This document shows, in pieces, positions 1 through 8,718 of a DNA stretch of 64,000 nucleotides. Positions within the stretch are counted from its first letter, which is position 1, and each line of letters begins with the position of its first letter. Origin of the DNA: Prosthecomicrobium sp. N25 (GTDB lineage: Bacteria > Pseudomonadota > Alphaproteobacteria > Rhizobiales > Ancalomicrobiaceae); the NCBI RefSeq assembly GCF_037203705.1, contig NZ_JBBCAT010000001.1, forward strand, positions 1,461,418 to 1,525,417, written 5' to 3'. The position numbers and the translations under genes are program-made. The notes under the pieces are model-generated. The model made no database searches. It saw only the letters and a program-made list of their open reading frames with translations, and was not told the DNA's origin.

Positions 1-1920
1 GACGTGTGCATGCCGGAGCTCGACGGCTTCGAGCTCGCCGCGATGATCCGCGAGCATCCCCGCTTCGAGCAGACCGCCATCATCTTCGTCTCGGCGATCA
101 TGATGACCGACCTCGACCGGCTGCGCGGCTATGCGGCCGGGGCGGTCGACTACGTCCCCGTGCCGGTCGTGCCGGAGGTGTTGCGCGCCAAGGTCCGGGT
201 CTTCGCGGAACTGCACCGCAAGACCCGCCAGCTCGAACGGCTGAACGACGAGCTCGAACGGCGCGTCGCGGAGCGGACGGCGGAGCTCGAGGCGTCCAAC
301 GCCCGTCTTATCGACAGCGAGCGGCGGCGCACCCTGGCGCTCGCAGCGGGGCGGATGGGCTCCTGGGACTGGGACATCGCCGCCGGCGAGATGACCTGGG
401 ACGAAGGCCAGCACCGGATCTTCGGCACCTTCCCGCTCGGCTTCAAGCCGACGCCGCAGAGCGCCTGGCACTTCGTCCATCCCGACGACCGCCCGCACCT
501 GGAGGCGTTCATCGAGCACGCGCTGCGGGACGCCACCCCCTTCGACGTGGAGGTGAGGATCCGGCTCCTGTCGGGAGAGACGCGCTGGATCATGATCTCG
601 GCCGCGCCGACCTTCGACGGCGAGGGCCGGCCGCAGCGGCTCAGCGGTGTCATCCTCGACATCACCACGCGCAAGACCGCCGAGGAGGAGCTACAGCGGC
701 TCAACGAGGATCTGGAGCACCGCATCGAGGAGCGCACGCGCGAACGCGAGGAGGCGCTCGCCAAGCTGTTCGAGGCGCAGAAGCTCGACACCATCGGCCA
801 GCTCACCGGCGGCGTCGCGCACGATTTCAACAACCTGCTGATGGCGATCCTCGGCAGCCTCGAGCTGATGCGCAAGCGCACGCCGGAGGACTCGCCGATC
901 TCCCGCCTGATCGAGAACGCCACCCGCGGCGCCGAGCGCGGGCGCACCCTGACCCAGCGGCTCCTCGCCTTCGCGCGCCGGCAGGAGCTGAAGCCGGAGG
1001 CGGTCGACCTCAAGGGCCTGATCCTCGGCATGGAGGAACTCCTGAAGCGCGCGCTTGGCCCTGTGATCACGGTTGATCGTCAGATCCCGGACGGCCTCGC
1101 CCCGGCGCGGGTCGACGCCAACCAGCTCGAACTCTCGCTCCTGAACCTCGCCCTCAACGCCCGCGACGCCATGCCGAACGGCGGCACCCTGACGATTCGG
1201 GCCGCCAGCGAGACCGTGTCCGGGCAGGACGGGCGGGACGGGCTGGCCCCGGGCGAATACCTGCGAATCTGCGTTCACGACACGGGGCTCGGCATGGACG
1301 AGGCGACGCTCGCCCGCGCCACCGAACCCTTCTTCACCACGAAGGGGCTCGGCAAGGGGACCGGCCTCGGTCTCTCCATGGTCCACGGGCTCGCCGCCCA
1401 GTCCGGCGGCAAGCTGGTGCTGTCGAGCCGGGCCGGCGAGGGCACGACCGTGAACCTGTGGCTTCCGCGGGCGGAGCCTGCCGCAGCGAGCCCGCGTCCG
1501 CAGGCGTCTACCGCCGCGGCTCCGAACTTCCAGGAGCGCCGGACCGTGCTTCTCGTCGACGACGACCCCCTGGTGCTGTCGGGCACCAGCGCCATGCTGG
1601 AGGACCTCGGCCACGAGGTGATCGAGAGCGAATCGGGTCAGTCGGCGCTGGCCATCCTGAGCGAGGGGCGCCCGGTCGACCTCGTCATCACCGACCATGC
1701 CATGCCGGGGATGACCGGGGTCGACCTGGCCCGCAGGATACGGCAGTCGCGGCCGGACCTCGCCATCGTGCTCGCCACCGGCTACGCGGAGATTCCAGCC
1801 GACTCCGGCGAGGACGCCTCCGACATCGCCAAGCTCGCCAAGCCCTACCGCCTCGAGGAACTGGCGGCCGCCATCGACGCCGCCTGGCGCGCCCGCGCCG
1901 AGATCCGCGCGGCCGTCTGA
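1..1920 (+). CDS. Hybrid sensor histidine kinase/response regulator, 5' end outside window
   Basis: The frame is open from base 1, so the true start lies upstream. Visible codons run: the tail of a receiver domain (DVCMPELDGFE, with the phospho-acceptor region cut off), a coiled coil (about 70-105), a PAS domain (about 115-220, ending in DITTRKTAEEEL), a second coiled coil, then a dimerisation/phosphoacceptor segment GGVAHDFNNLL with His at visible codon 274. The ATPase domain follows, with NLALNARDAMPNGG, HDTGLGMDE and GKGTGLGLSMVHGL boxes. A C-terminal receiver starts at VLLVDDDPLVL with the likely phosphorylated Asp at visible codon 565. The REC-PAS-HK-REC order suggests a cytoplasmic phosphorelay kinase. 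HDFNN places it in the HWE-unrelated HisKA group common in Rhizobiales. The input signal is unknown. Confidence 0.93.
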   Translation, partial: DVCMPELDGFELAAMIREHPRFEQTAIIFVSAIMMTDLDRLRGYAAGAVDYVPVPVVPEVLRAKVRVFAELHRKTRQLERLNDELERRVAERTAELEASNARLIDSERRRTLALAAGRMGSWDWDIAAGEMTWDEGQHRIFGTFPLGFKPTPQSAWHFVHPDDRPHLEAFIEHALRDATPFDVEVRIRLLSGETRWIMISAAPTFDGEGRPQRLSGVILDITTRKTAEEELQRLNEDLEHRIEERTREREEALAKLFEAQKLDTIGQLTGGVAHDFNNLLMAILGSLELMRKRTPEDSPISRLIENATRGAERGRTLTQRLLAFARRQELKPEAVDLKGLILGMEELLKRALGPVITVDRQIPDGLAPARVDANQLELSLLNLALNARDAMPNGGTLTIRAASETVSGQDGRDGLAPGEYLRICVHDTGLGMDEATLARATEPFFTTKGLGKGTGLGLSMVHGLAAQSGGKLVLSSRAGEGTTVNLWLPRAEPAAASPRPQASTAAAPNFQERRTVLLVDDDPLVLSGTSAMLEDLGHEVIESESGQSALAILSEGRPVDLVITDHAMPGMTGVDLARRIRQSRPDLAIVLATGYAEIPADSGEDASDIAKLAKPYRLEELAAAIDAAWRARAEIRAAV

Positions 1921-1953
1921 GAGGACGAGCGGGGCGGCCCCCGAGCGTCCCGT

Positions 1954-3420
1954 TCACGCCGCCAGTTCGGCGGCGCGCATCAGGTCCTCGGTGAAGCGGC
2001 GGCGCTCCGCCTCCTGGGCCATGTGGTCGGGAATGCGCAGGATGTAGGAGGGGTGCACGGTCGGCAGGAGCGGGACCCCGGCGGCCGTTTCGACGAGCCG
2101 CCCGCGGATCTGCGTGATCTTCACCGGCCGCTGCAGGATGGCCTGCACGGCGGACCCGCCGAGCCCGACCAGCAGCTTCGGGCCCACGATCCCGATCTCC
2201 TTGTCGAGCCACCAGCGGCAGGCCTCGATCTCCCCGGCCGTCGGGTTCTTGTGCAGCCGCCGCTTGCCGCGCGGCTCGAACTTGAAGTGCTTCACCGCAT
2301 TGGTGACGTAGACGGACGAGCGGTCGATCCCGGCCTCGGCGAGCGCCGCGTCGAGCACCTGCCCGGCCGGCCCCACGAAAGGCTCGCCGGTGAGGTCCTC
2401 CCGGTCGCCCGGCTGCTCGCCGACGAACATGAGCCGCGCCGCCGCCGGACCTCGCCCCGGAACCGCCTGCGTGGCGTCGCGCCAGAGGGGGCAGCGCCGG
2501 CAGGCGGGCAACTCCGCCGCGACACTCGCGAGATCCTCCGCCATCGTGGCCCCTCCGCCCGCGCAAGCCGCCTCCGGCGTGCCGGCCCGCGCCTGTGAAC
2601 GGAGATGCCGGACCGGCGGTTCCGTGGGCGCCGCCGCGATCATGGCACGCTCCCGGTCGACCGCGTCGGCGATGAGGTCCGGGATCAGCGCCGCCTCCGG
2701 CAGGTTGCGCCAGTAGCGCTTCGGCATCTCCGCCGACATCGCCTTCACCTTCAGCCGCGCCGGATTGAAGATCGAGGCGAAGTAGGTGAGCCACAGCGCT
2801 TCCTCGGCATCCTCCGCCGGCACGTCGCTCTTGCGTGCCCCGGGCCCGAAGGTCAGCCGCTCGGTGTCCCAATGGATCGAGCGGCGCGGCGTCAGGATCG
2901 ACCAGCGCATCGGCGCGAAGCGGCGCTGGAAGAACCCGGCATTGCGCTCCTCGATGAAATGCTCCGGTTCGAACCACGCGGCGAAGTGCGGCCCGTCCGC
3001 CGTCGCCACCTCCCGGAAGCGCACGAAGGCGCGCATCTTATGGACGTCCCGGTCGACCGCCTTGGCGAGCCGGGCGGCGAGCGCCACGTCCGGATCGGAC
3101 GCGACCTCCAGGAGCTTCGGCAGGGTACGCAGGCGGAACAGCAGCCGGTAGAGGAGATCGTAGCGCCCCGGGTCCCGGTGGCAGGCGACCCGCTCGGCGA
3201 GGTCCAGGAAAGCCCGCGGCACCCGCAGGGCACCGGCCGGCGGGGCTGAGCCTGCCGCGGACGGTCCCGGCGGCCGCACCAGCGCGGCGAAGAGCTCGTC
3301 CTGCCCGGCACCGACCGCGAAGCGCACCGCGGCGGGCTCGACGCCATCGGCCGCGAGCCCCCGCGCCGCGGCGCGGAAGCCGTCCAGGTCCGTCTCGTGC
3401 CCGAGTTCGATCCGGCGCAT
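1954..3420 (-). CDS. udgX: DUF4130-UdgX fusion: uracil-DNA-binding/crosslinking repair protein
   Basis: 488 aa from ATG at 3420. The N-terminal half (about 1-270) is a DUF4130 region with HKMRAFVRFRE and FFQRRFAPMRWSI. The C-terminal half is a family 4-like uracil-DNA glycosylase fold, with motif GEQPGDREDLTGEPFVGPAG, the UdgX-specific insert GKRRLHKNP and HPSYILR. In studied UdgX proteins the His of the KRRIH loop bonds covalently to the abasic sugar after uracil excision; here the loop reads KRRLH, keeping that His. The start lies 5 nt after the stop of the upstream radical SAM gene, so the two form one transcription unit. The long antisense frame that extends this one to the region of 5946 is a high-GC read-through and is not used. 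Confidence 0.92.
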   Translation of the reverse strand: MRRIELGHETDLDGFRAAARGLAADGVEPAAVRFAVGAGQDELFAALVRPPGPSAAGSAPPAGALRVPRAFLDLAERVACHRDPGRYDLLYRLLFRLRTLPKLLEVASDPDVALAARLAKAVDRDVHKMRAFVRFREVATADGPHFAAWFEPEHFIEERNAGFFQRRFAPMRWSILTPRRSIHWDTERLTFGPGARKSDVPAEDAEEALWLTYFASIFNPARLKVKAMSAEMPKRYWRNLPEAALIPDLIADAVDRERAMIAAAPTEPPVRHLRSQARAGTPEAACAGGGATMAEDLASVAAELPACRRCPLWRDATQAVPGRGPAAARLMFVGEQPGDREDLTGEPFVGPAGQVLDAALAEAGIDRSSVYVTNAVKHFKFEPRGKRRLHKNPTAGEIEACRWWLDKEIGIVGPKLLVGLGGSAVQAILQRPVKITQIRGRLVETAAGVPLLPTVHPSYILRIPDHMAQEAERRRFTEDLMRAAELAA

Positions 3421-3425
3421 GGGGG

Positions 3426-4664
3426 TCAGAAGAGCGAGAGCTGCACCGGCCGGGCCGGCTTGGCGAGGGTGGGGCCGAGGGCGGAGCGGTCGAGGAGCCC
3501 GCCCGGATGCCAGTCCTCCGCCACCACGAAGGGCCTGACCGGCTCCAGGGACCGGCAGACCCGCGCGAGGTCGGCGAGCCTGAGCCGCGTATGCCGCCGC
3601 GCCCGGCAGATCCGGTCGACCGACTTCACCCCGAGCCCGGGCACGCGCAGGAGCCGCTCCCGGTCTGCCCGGTTGACGTCCACGGGGAACAGGTCCCGGT
3701 GCGCCAGCGCCCAGGCGAGCTTGGGGTCCATGTCGAGCGGCAGCATACCGTCCGGCAGGCCGGCGGCGATCTCGGACAACTCGAATCCGTAGAAGCGCAT
3801 CAGCCAGTCGGCCTGGTAGAGCCGGTGCTCGCGCATGAGCGGGGGCTTCGTGGCCGGCAGAGCGGACGTCGTGTCGGGGATCGGGCTGAAGGCGGAGTAG
3901 TAGACACGCTTCAGACCGTAGCTGCCGTAGAGCGTCGCGCTCTTGGTGAGGATGGTGGCGTCCGTCGCCGCGTCCGCCCCGACGATCATCTGCGTCGACT
4001 GGCCCGCCGGCACGAAGGTCCGTTCCTTCGGGTCCGCGCCCCGGTCCTTGGCCTCTTCGATCCGCGCCCTGAGCGCCCCCATGGTGCGCCGGATGACGGC
4101 CGGCTTCTTCTCCGGCGCGAGCCGCTCCACGCTGGCGTCGACGGGCAGTTCGATGTTGACGGAGAGCCGGTCGGCATGGCGCCCGGCCTCCTCGATCAGC
4201 CGCTGGTCCGCCCCGGGGATCGCCTTGAGGTGGATGTAGCCGCGGAAGTCGTGCGTCTCCCGCAGGCTGCGCGCCACCCGCAGGATCTCCTCCATGGTGT
4301 GGTCCGGCGAGCGGATGATCCCCGAGGAGAGGAAGAGCCCCTCGATGTAGTTTCGGCGGTAGAAGGAGAGCGTGAGCCGCACCACCTCCTCGACCGTGAA
4401 GCGCGCCCGCTCGACGTTGCTGGAGGAGCGGTTCACGCAATAGGCGCAGTCGAAGACGCAGAAGTTGGTGAGCAGGATCTTCAGGAGCGAGATGCAGCGC
4501 CCATCCGGCGCATAGGCGTGGCAGATGCCCGACCCCTCGGTCGACCCGATGCCGGTCCCCTTGGCCGATTGCCGCCGTTTGGTGCCCGACGAGGCGCAGG
4601 ACGCGTCGTATTTCGCCGCGTCGCTCAGCACCGCCAGTTTCTCGCCGATCGTCTTCGCCGCCAT
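3426..4664 (-). CDS. Putative DNA modification/repair radical SAM protein (TIGR03916-like)
   Basis: 412 aa. It starts MAAKTIGEKLAVLSDAAKYD, typical of this family. The CxxxCxxC cluster ligand site appears as FCVFDCAYC (near residue 68), which binds the 4Fe-4S cluster that cleaves S-adenosylmethionine. Near the C-terminus (about residue 325) is a helix-hairpin-helix, RVPGLGVKSVDRICR, a non-specific DNA-binding element. It is the first gene of a two-gene unit with DUF4130-UdgX, a pairing known for these families and thought to act in DNA repair; the substrate is not established. A LexA-type GTTC-N7-GTTC box sits 8 nt upstream of the start codon. Confidence 0.92.
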   Translation of the reverse strand: MAAKTIGEKLAVLSDAAKYDASCASSGTKRRQSAKGTGIGSTEGSGICHAYAPDGRCISLLKILLTNFCVFDCAYCVNRSSSNVERARFTVEEVVRLTLSFYRRNYIEGLFLSSGIIRSPDHTMEEILRVARSLRETHDFRGYIHLKAIPGADQRLIEEAGRHADRLSVNIELPVDASVERLAPEKKPAVIRRTMGALRARIEEAKDRGADPKERTFVPAGQSTQMIVGADAATDATILTKSATLYGSYGLKRVYYSAFSPIPDTTSALPATKPPLMREHRLYQADWLMRFYGFELSEIAAGLPDGMLPLDMDPKLAWALAHRDLFPVDVNRADRERLLRVPGLGVKSVDRICRARRHTRLRLADLARVCRSLEPVRPFVVAEDWHPGGLLDRSALGPTLAKPARPVQLSLF

Positions 4665-4672
4665 CGCGCCAT

Positions 4673-4687
4673 GTTCCTGATCTGTTC
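4673..4687 (-). promoter_or_regulatory. LexA (SOS) box, GTTC-N7-GTTC
   Basis: The plus strand reads GTTCCTGATCTGTTC, an exact match to the direct-repeat LexA operator of alphaproteobacteria. It lies 8-23 nt upstream of the ATG of the radical SAM gene. LexA bound here would cover the promoter or translation start. The transcript is probably leaderless or very short-leadered, since no Shine-Dalgarno sequence fits between box and start. Confidence 0.75.
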
Positions 4688-4845
4688 TGAGATATGAGGT
4701 TGGCGGCCTCCCGACAATGCGCGCCGTGTTGATAATGGCCTTGCACCTTCACGGCCGAGCCCGAGCCACAGTCGGACCAGTTCGCGCTTGCGGGCGCGCC
4801 GCTCATTCCCGATGAAGGAGGAGAATCGAGGGGAGGGACGAGCGC

Positions 4846-5988
4846 ATGTCGGCACTGGACGAAGCGGCCGGGCGGGCCCGGCGGTGGCTCGTCGGCGAGG
4901 CGGCGCCGCTCTGGTGGGCGAACGGTCGCGACCCGGCCGGCGGCTTCGTGGAGCGGATCGGCCTCGACGGCGTGGCGCTGCGGGAACGGCGTCGCGCCCG
5001 GGTGAGCGCCCGGCAGGTCTACGCCTTCGCGGTCGCCGCCCGGCTCGGCTGGGACGGCCCCGTCGCGGCGGCGCTCCGCCACGGGCTCGACTTCCTGCAG
5101 GGTCCGGCCGCCCGTTCCGACGGCGGCATCGTCGCCACCGTCGCCCCGGACGGCACCATCCCGGACGCCGGCCCGGACCTCTACGACCAGGCCTTCTGGC
5201 TGCTGGCGCTCGCCGAGGCGCGGGCGAGCCTCGACGACCCGGCGCTCGAGGACGCCGGCCTGCGGGTGCTCGACCTCATGGAGGCGCGCATGCGCCACCC
5301 CGTCGCCGGCTACGAGGAGCGCGACCGCCGCGTCCTGCCGCTCCGGGCCAATCCGCACATGCACCTGCTCGAGGCCGCGGCCGCTTGGGTGCCGCGCGGC
5401 CGCAGCCCGCGCTGGCGCGCGCTCGGCGCCGAGATGGCCGGCATGGCCCTTCGCTTCTTCCGCGATCCGGCGACCGGCGCGCTCCTGGAGTTCTTCGACG
5501 GCGACTGGCGCCCGCTGCCGGGCGCGGCGGGCGACGTGGTGGAGCCCGGGCACCTCTATGAATGGACGTGGCTGCTCTGGCGCTGGCAGACGCTGACCGG
5601 CGAGGACGTCCGTCCGGTGGCGCTGCGTTTCGCCGAGATCGCCCGCCAGCACGGCCTCGACCCGTCGCGCGGTGTCGCCATCGACGAGATCGGCCGCGAC
5701 CTGGCCCCCCGGCGCCGCACGGCCCGTCTCTGGCCGCAGACGGAGCGACTCAAGGCCGGCCTGGCGCTCAGGGCCTGGGGTCCCCCCGGCTCGGACCTCG
5801 CCCGCATCGGCGAAGCCGAGGCGCTCGCCGCCTGGGAAGCGCTCGAGCGGTACCTGGACGTTCCCGTCCGCGGCCTCTGGCGCGACCGACTGGACGAGGA
5901 CGGCCGCTTCGCCGAGGAACCCGCCCCCGCCTCGAGTTTCTACCATCTCGCCTGCGCGATCGGCGAACTCGCCGGCGCGGTCGCCTGA
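4846..5988 (+). CDS. AGE family sugar epimerase/isomerase (mannose-6-phosphate isomerase-like)
   Basis: 380 aa, an (alpha/alpha)6-barrel enzyme of the N-acylglucosamine 2-epimerase family. Recognisable segments are RVSARQVYAFAVAARLGW (about 45-62), DLYDQAFWLLALAEA (about 112-126), ANPHMHLLEAAAAWV (about 170-184) and GHLYEWTWLLWRW (about 235). The His residues in PHMHLLEA and GHLYEW are the usual active-site positions. Family members interconvert mannose and fructose or their phosphates, or epimerise GlcNAc; sequence alone does not settle the substrate. It is cytoplasmic, with no signal peptide. It stands alone on the plus strand, diverging from the radical SAM/udgX unit. Confidence 0.88.
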   Translation: MSALDEAAGRARRWLVGEAAPLWWANGRDPAGGFVERIGLDGVALRERRRARVSARQVYAFAVAARLGWDGPVAAALRHGLDFLQGPAARSDGGIVATVAPDGTIPDAGPDLYDQAFWLLALAEARASLDDPALEDAGLRVLDLMEARMRHPVAGYEERDRRVLPLRANPHMHLLEAAAAWVPRGRSPRWRALGAEMAGMALRFFRDPATGALLEFFDGDWRPLPGAAGDVVEPGHLYEWTWLLWRWQTLTGEDVRPVALRFAEIARQHGLDPSRGVAIDEIGRDLAPRRRTARLWPQTERLKAGLALRAWGPPGSDLARIGEAEALAAWEALERYLDVPVRGLWRDRLDEDGRFAEEPAPASSFYHLACAIGELAGAVA

Positions 5989-6037
5989 CGCCGCCGCGCC
6001 GTCCTCCCACGCTCCGCGAACTCCCCGGCGCGGGCCG

Positions 6038-7336
6038 TCAGCCCGCCACCCGGTTCCGCTCGATGGTCAGGAACGGGAAGGCCTCGACCCCGCCGCGCGC
6101 GAGGTCCCCGGTCGCGGCGTCCGCGCCCCGGAAGCCGACGATCGCGCCCGAGCGGGCGCCCCGGATCAGGTTGTCGGCGACGAGCGCCGGGCCGGCTCCG
6201 TCCGCCACCGACACGGAGATCCCGATCCCCGCGTTGCGGACGACGTTCCCGGTCGCCGTGACGTCCCGCTGCCAGCGCCCGAACCCGATCGCGATTCCGA
6301 CGAGCGGCGCACCCTCGACCACATTGCCCGTCACCGCCGTGTCGGCTTCCACCGCGATGCCGCTGCCGAAGCCGGGCGGATCGGCCCGGTAGGGCCCCTC
6401 CCGGCGGAGATTGCGGACGATGTTGCCGGACACCACCGCCAGCCGGCCCCCCTCGTTGAAGTTCGTCACCGAAATGCCGACCGCCGCGCCGTCCACCAGG
6501 TTGTTGGCGATCAGCGCGCCCTCGAAGGCGAACTCCGCGTAGAGCGCGGTCTCGCCCGAGCGCAGGCACTGGTTCCCGGTCATCTGCACATTGGAGGCGC
6601 TGTTGGCGCGGATGGCCGTGAAGGCGCAGTCGGCGATCCGGTTGTCGGCCGCGATCACCCCGCCGGCCCGGAAGAAGTTGATGCCGTTGCCGTTCTGGCC
6701 CGTGCCGCCGGCATCGGCGCGGATCCGCGCGATCCGGTTGCCGGACACGAGGGTGCCGTCCTCGCCGGGCGCCGAGCGCCAGACGAGGATCCCCCCGTTG
6801 CCGCAGTGCTCGACCCGATTGTCCCGCACCACGAGGCCGCTCGCGTCCAGGGAGAAGAGCCCCGCCTGCCCGGCGAGGGTGAAGGACGAGCGCTCGACCC
6901 GCCCCGCGCAGGCCTGGAGCCGCAACCCGTGCCCGGTCGTGCGCGTGAAGGCGCAACTGTCGACGTGGAGGTCGGCGACGCCCGCGAGCGCCACGATCCC
7001 CTCTGCGGCTCCGAGGGTCTGAAAGCCGCCGTCGAAGGTGAGGCCGGTGAGGTGGAGGGAGGCGGCGCCTTCGGCGATCGCGATCGGCCGCGGCGCCGCC
7101 GCCACGAGTCGCGTCCGGCCCGGCACGCCGACCAGCCGCGTCCCGTCGGGAAGTTTCAGCCCGGTCGCCGCGAAGGTACCCGGCCCGAGCGTCACGGGCT
7201 CCCCCGCTCGCGCCGCTCGATCGATCGCCTCCTGTAGGTCGCCCCCCGGCGCGAGGGCGGGGGTGGCTGCGCCGGCCGCAGGGCCGGCAGCCGCGACGGA
7301 CAGCAGGTGGATGACGAACTGCCGCCTCTGCAGCAT
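6038..7336 (-). CDS. TIGR03808-type Tat-secreted right-handed beta-helix protein
   Basis: 432 aa from ATG at 7336 (MLQRRQFVIHLLSVAAAG). The N-terminus is an arginine-pair signal (QRRQF, hydrophobic stretch, then AGAATPALA). The body is a chain of short repeats rich in N-R-I and G-N-x-V motifs (VSGNRIARI, ADNRIADC, TGNQCLRSG, VSGNIVRN, TGNVVEG), each able to form one turn of a parallel beta helix. It resembles pectate-lyase-fold periplasmic proteins of alphaproteobacteria designated TIGR03808, whose role is unknown. It lies 85 nt downstream of the TadG-like gene on the same strand. Confidence 0.85.
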   Translation of the reverse strand: MLQRRQFVIHLLSVAAAGPAAGAATPALAPGGDLQEAIDRAARAGEPVTLGPGTFAATGLKLPDGTRLVGVPGRTRLVAAAPRPIAIAEGAASLHLTGLTFDGGFQTLGAAEGIVALAGVADLHVDSCAFTRTTGHGLRLQACAGRVERSSFTLAGQAGLFSLDASGLVVRDNRVEHCGNGGILVWRSAPGEDGTLVSGNRIARIRADAGGTGQNGNGINFFRAGGVIAADNRIADCAFTAIRANSASNVQMTGNQCLRSGETALYAEFAFEGALIANNLVDGAAVGISVTNFNEGGRLAVVSGNIVRNLRREGPYRADPPGFGSGIAVEADTAVTGNVVEGAPLVGIAIGFGRWQRDVTATGNVVRNAGIGISVSVADGAGPALVADNLIRGARSGAIVGFRGADAATGDLARGGVEAFPFLTIERNRVAG

Positions 7337-7421
7337 GGCGATGGTCGATCTCCGACGTGTGGAACCGGGCGAGCCGGATGCGACCCCGACCGCCCGCCCG
7401 CGCCCGAATCGGCGAGGGCCT

Positions 7422-8636
7422 TCACCGAGAAAGATACGTCCGCTGGATCCGCTTCGCGATCTGGGCGAAGACCTCGTCGATGTCCTTCTTCGCCGAGTAG
7501 TACGAATTGTCCGGATTGCCCGCACAGGTCTTCAAGGGCGGGTCTTTCTTGGTCTCTTCGTCATAGTTGATCGCATAGATGGTAATGCCATCGGCTCGCA
7601 TCTTGTCGCAGATCTCGTTCAGGATCTTCTTTGCCTCGGCCTTGTTAATTTCGTCGAACCAGGCGCCGGAGCTGTCGGGGTTGCCCTTGTCTCTCGTGTT
7701 CATCTGGCCGTCGGTCATGATCACCATCAGCTTCGGAATGGCGTCCGATTTCTTGTGGGGCAGCGACGCGGTACCCCACTGGCCCTGCCACTTCTCCGAG
7801 AGGCTCATCCAGCCCCAGAAGGCTCCCTGGTCGATGCGGGTCGTGCCCTGCGACGTCAGCGCCTTGATGCTGTCGATCAGGAGCGTCCGCCGGTTCGTGA
7901 GCGGAACGACGGGCTTCGGGCAGTATTTCTTGAGTTTTGCCGCCTCGGGCCTCGTGTCGCTGGCGATGAACTTCACGAGGGGAGGGGGCGTGTCGCTCGT
8001 CGCGGCCGCACCTTCCTTGGGCTCCACGCAACCGGAGAAGCTCCCCGGATCGCTGTCCAGCCAGGATGTCCGGGTCGGCCCGATGTTGACCCGCGTGTCG
8101 AAGGGGACGAGCGCCATGTAGGTGGCGCCGGTCTCTCCCTTGACCAGGCTGTCGACGAAGGAGAGCGCCGCGGACCGCATCGGCTCCATGCGGCCCTCCT
8201 CGATCATGGACGAGGTCACGTCGAGGACGAGCGCGACTTCGAGACCCGGGGAACTGAGGCTGACCGAGTTGTCGACCACCGTGTCGAGCGTCTGGAGTCC
8301 CACCAGGGGCAGAAAGGCCGTCCTGACCTGCACCTTGGCGGTGCCGTCCAGGGCGCCGTTCCTGGATGTCAGCCGGTAGTCCTTCACCGCCATCGCGTCG
8401 GCTGCCTCCGAGGCGAAGTCGGTCATCAGCGTCTTGAACAGCTTTTGCTGCCCGTCCGCGTCGGTCAGCTTCGAGGCCGCGAGCACCGCCCTGTCGAGCG
8501 CGTCGGCGGTGCGGACCTTGGCGGTCGACAGGCGGGCGAAGTCGAGCGAACCTCCGACCAGAACCGCAAAGACGAAGATCAGTCCGCATACGATGAGGCT
8601 GACGTTTCCGCTCTCCGACTGTTTCAGGTCGCGCAT
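7422..8636 (-). CDS. TadG-like pilus-assembly protein with von Willebrand A domain
   Basis: 404 aa. It begins with a TadE/TadG-like N-terminus (ESGNVSLIVCGLIFVFAVLVGGSLDFARL), one membrane helix followed by a mostly periplasmic domain. A vWA domain starts about residue 130 with the MIDAS motif DVTSSM (LVLDVTSSMIEEGRMEPM) and includes MVIMTDGQMN. Such proteins are found with Flp/Tad pili, but no other tad genes lie in the window, so its link to a pilus is inferred only. The GC content looks slightly lower than that of its neighbours (codons such as AAA, TTT and AAT appear). Confidence 0.87.
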   Translation of the reverse strand: MRDLKQSESGNVSLIVCGLIFVFAVLVGGSLDFARLSTAKVRTADALDRAVLAASKLTDADGQQKLFKTLMTDFASEAADAMAVKDYRLTSRNGALDGTAKVQVRTAFLPLVGLQTLDTVVDNSVSLSSPGLEVALVLDVTSSMIEEGRMEPMRSAALSFVDSLVKGETGATYMALVPFDTRVNIGPTRTSWLDSDPGSFSGCVEPKEGAAATSDTPPPLVKFIASDTRPEAAKLKKYCPKPVVPLTNRRTLLIDSIKALTSQGTTRIDQGAFWGWMSLSEKWQGQWGTASLPHKKSDAIPKLMVIMTDGQMNTRDKGNPDSSGAWFDEINKAEAKKILNEICDKMRADGITIYAINYDEETKKDPPLKTCAGNPDNSYYSAKKDIDEVFAQIAKRIQRTYLSR

Positions 8637-8718
8637 GCTCGGGGTCCCGTTGGATCACGGGCACAAAGATTAGGTCTGAAGTATTAAACGAGATGGAAGA
8701 GGAACGACTTACATTCCC

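Noticed and set aside
1954-5946. Single 1330-codon minus-strand frame spanning udgX and most of the AGE gene
   Set aside because: Only the udgX part (1954-3420) has family motifs; the rest is low-complexity read-through caused by high GC, antisense to the radical SAM and AGE genes.
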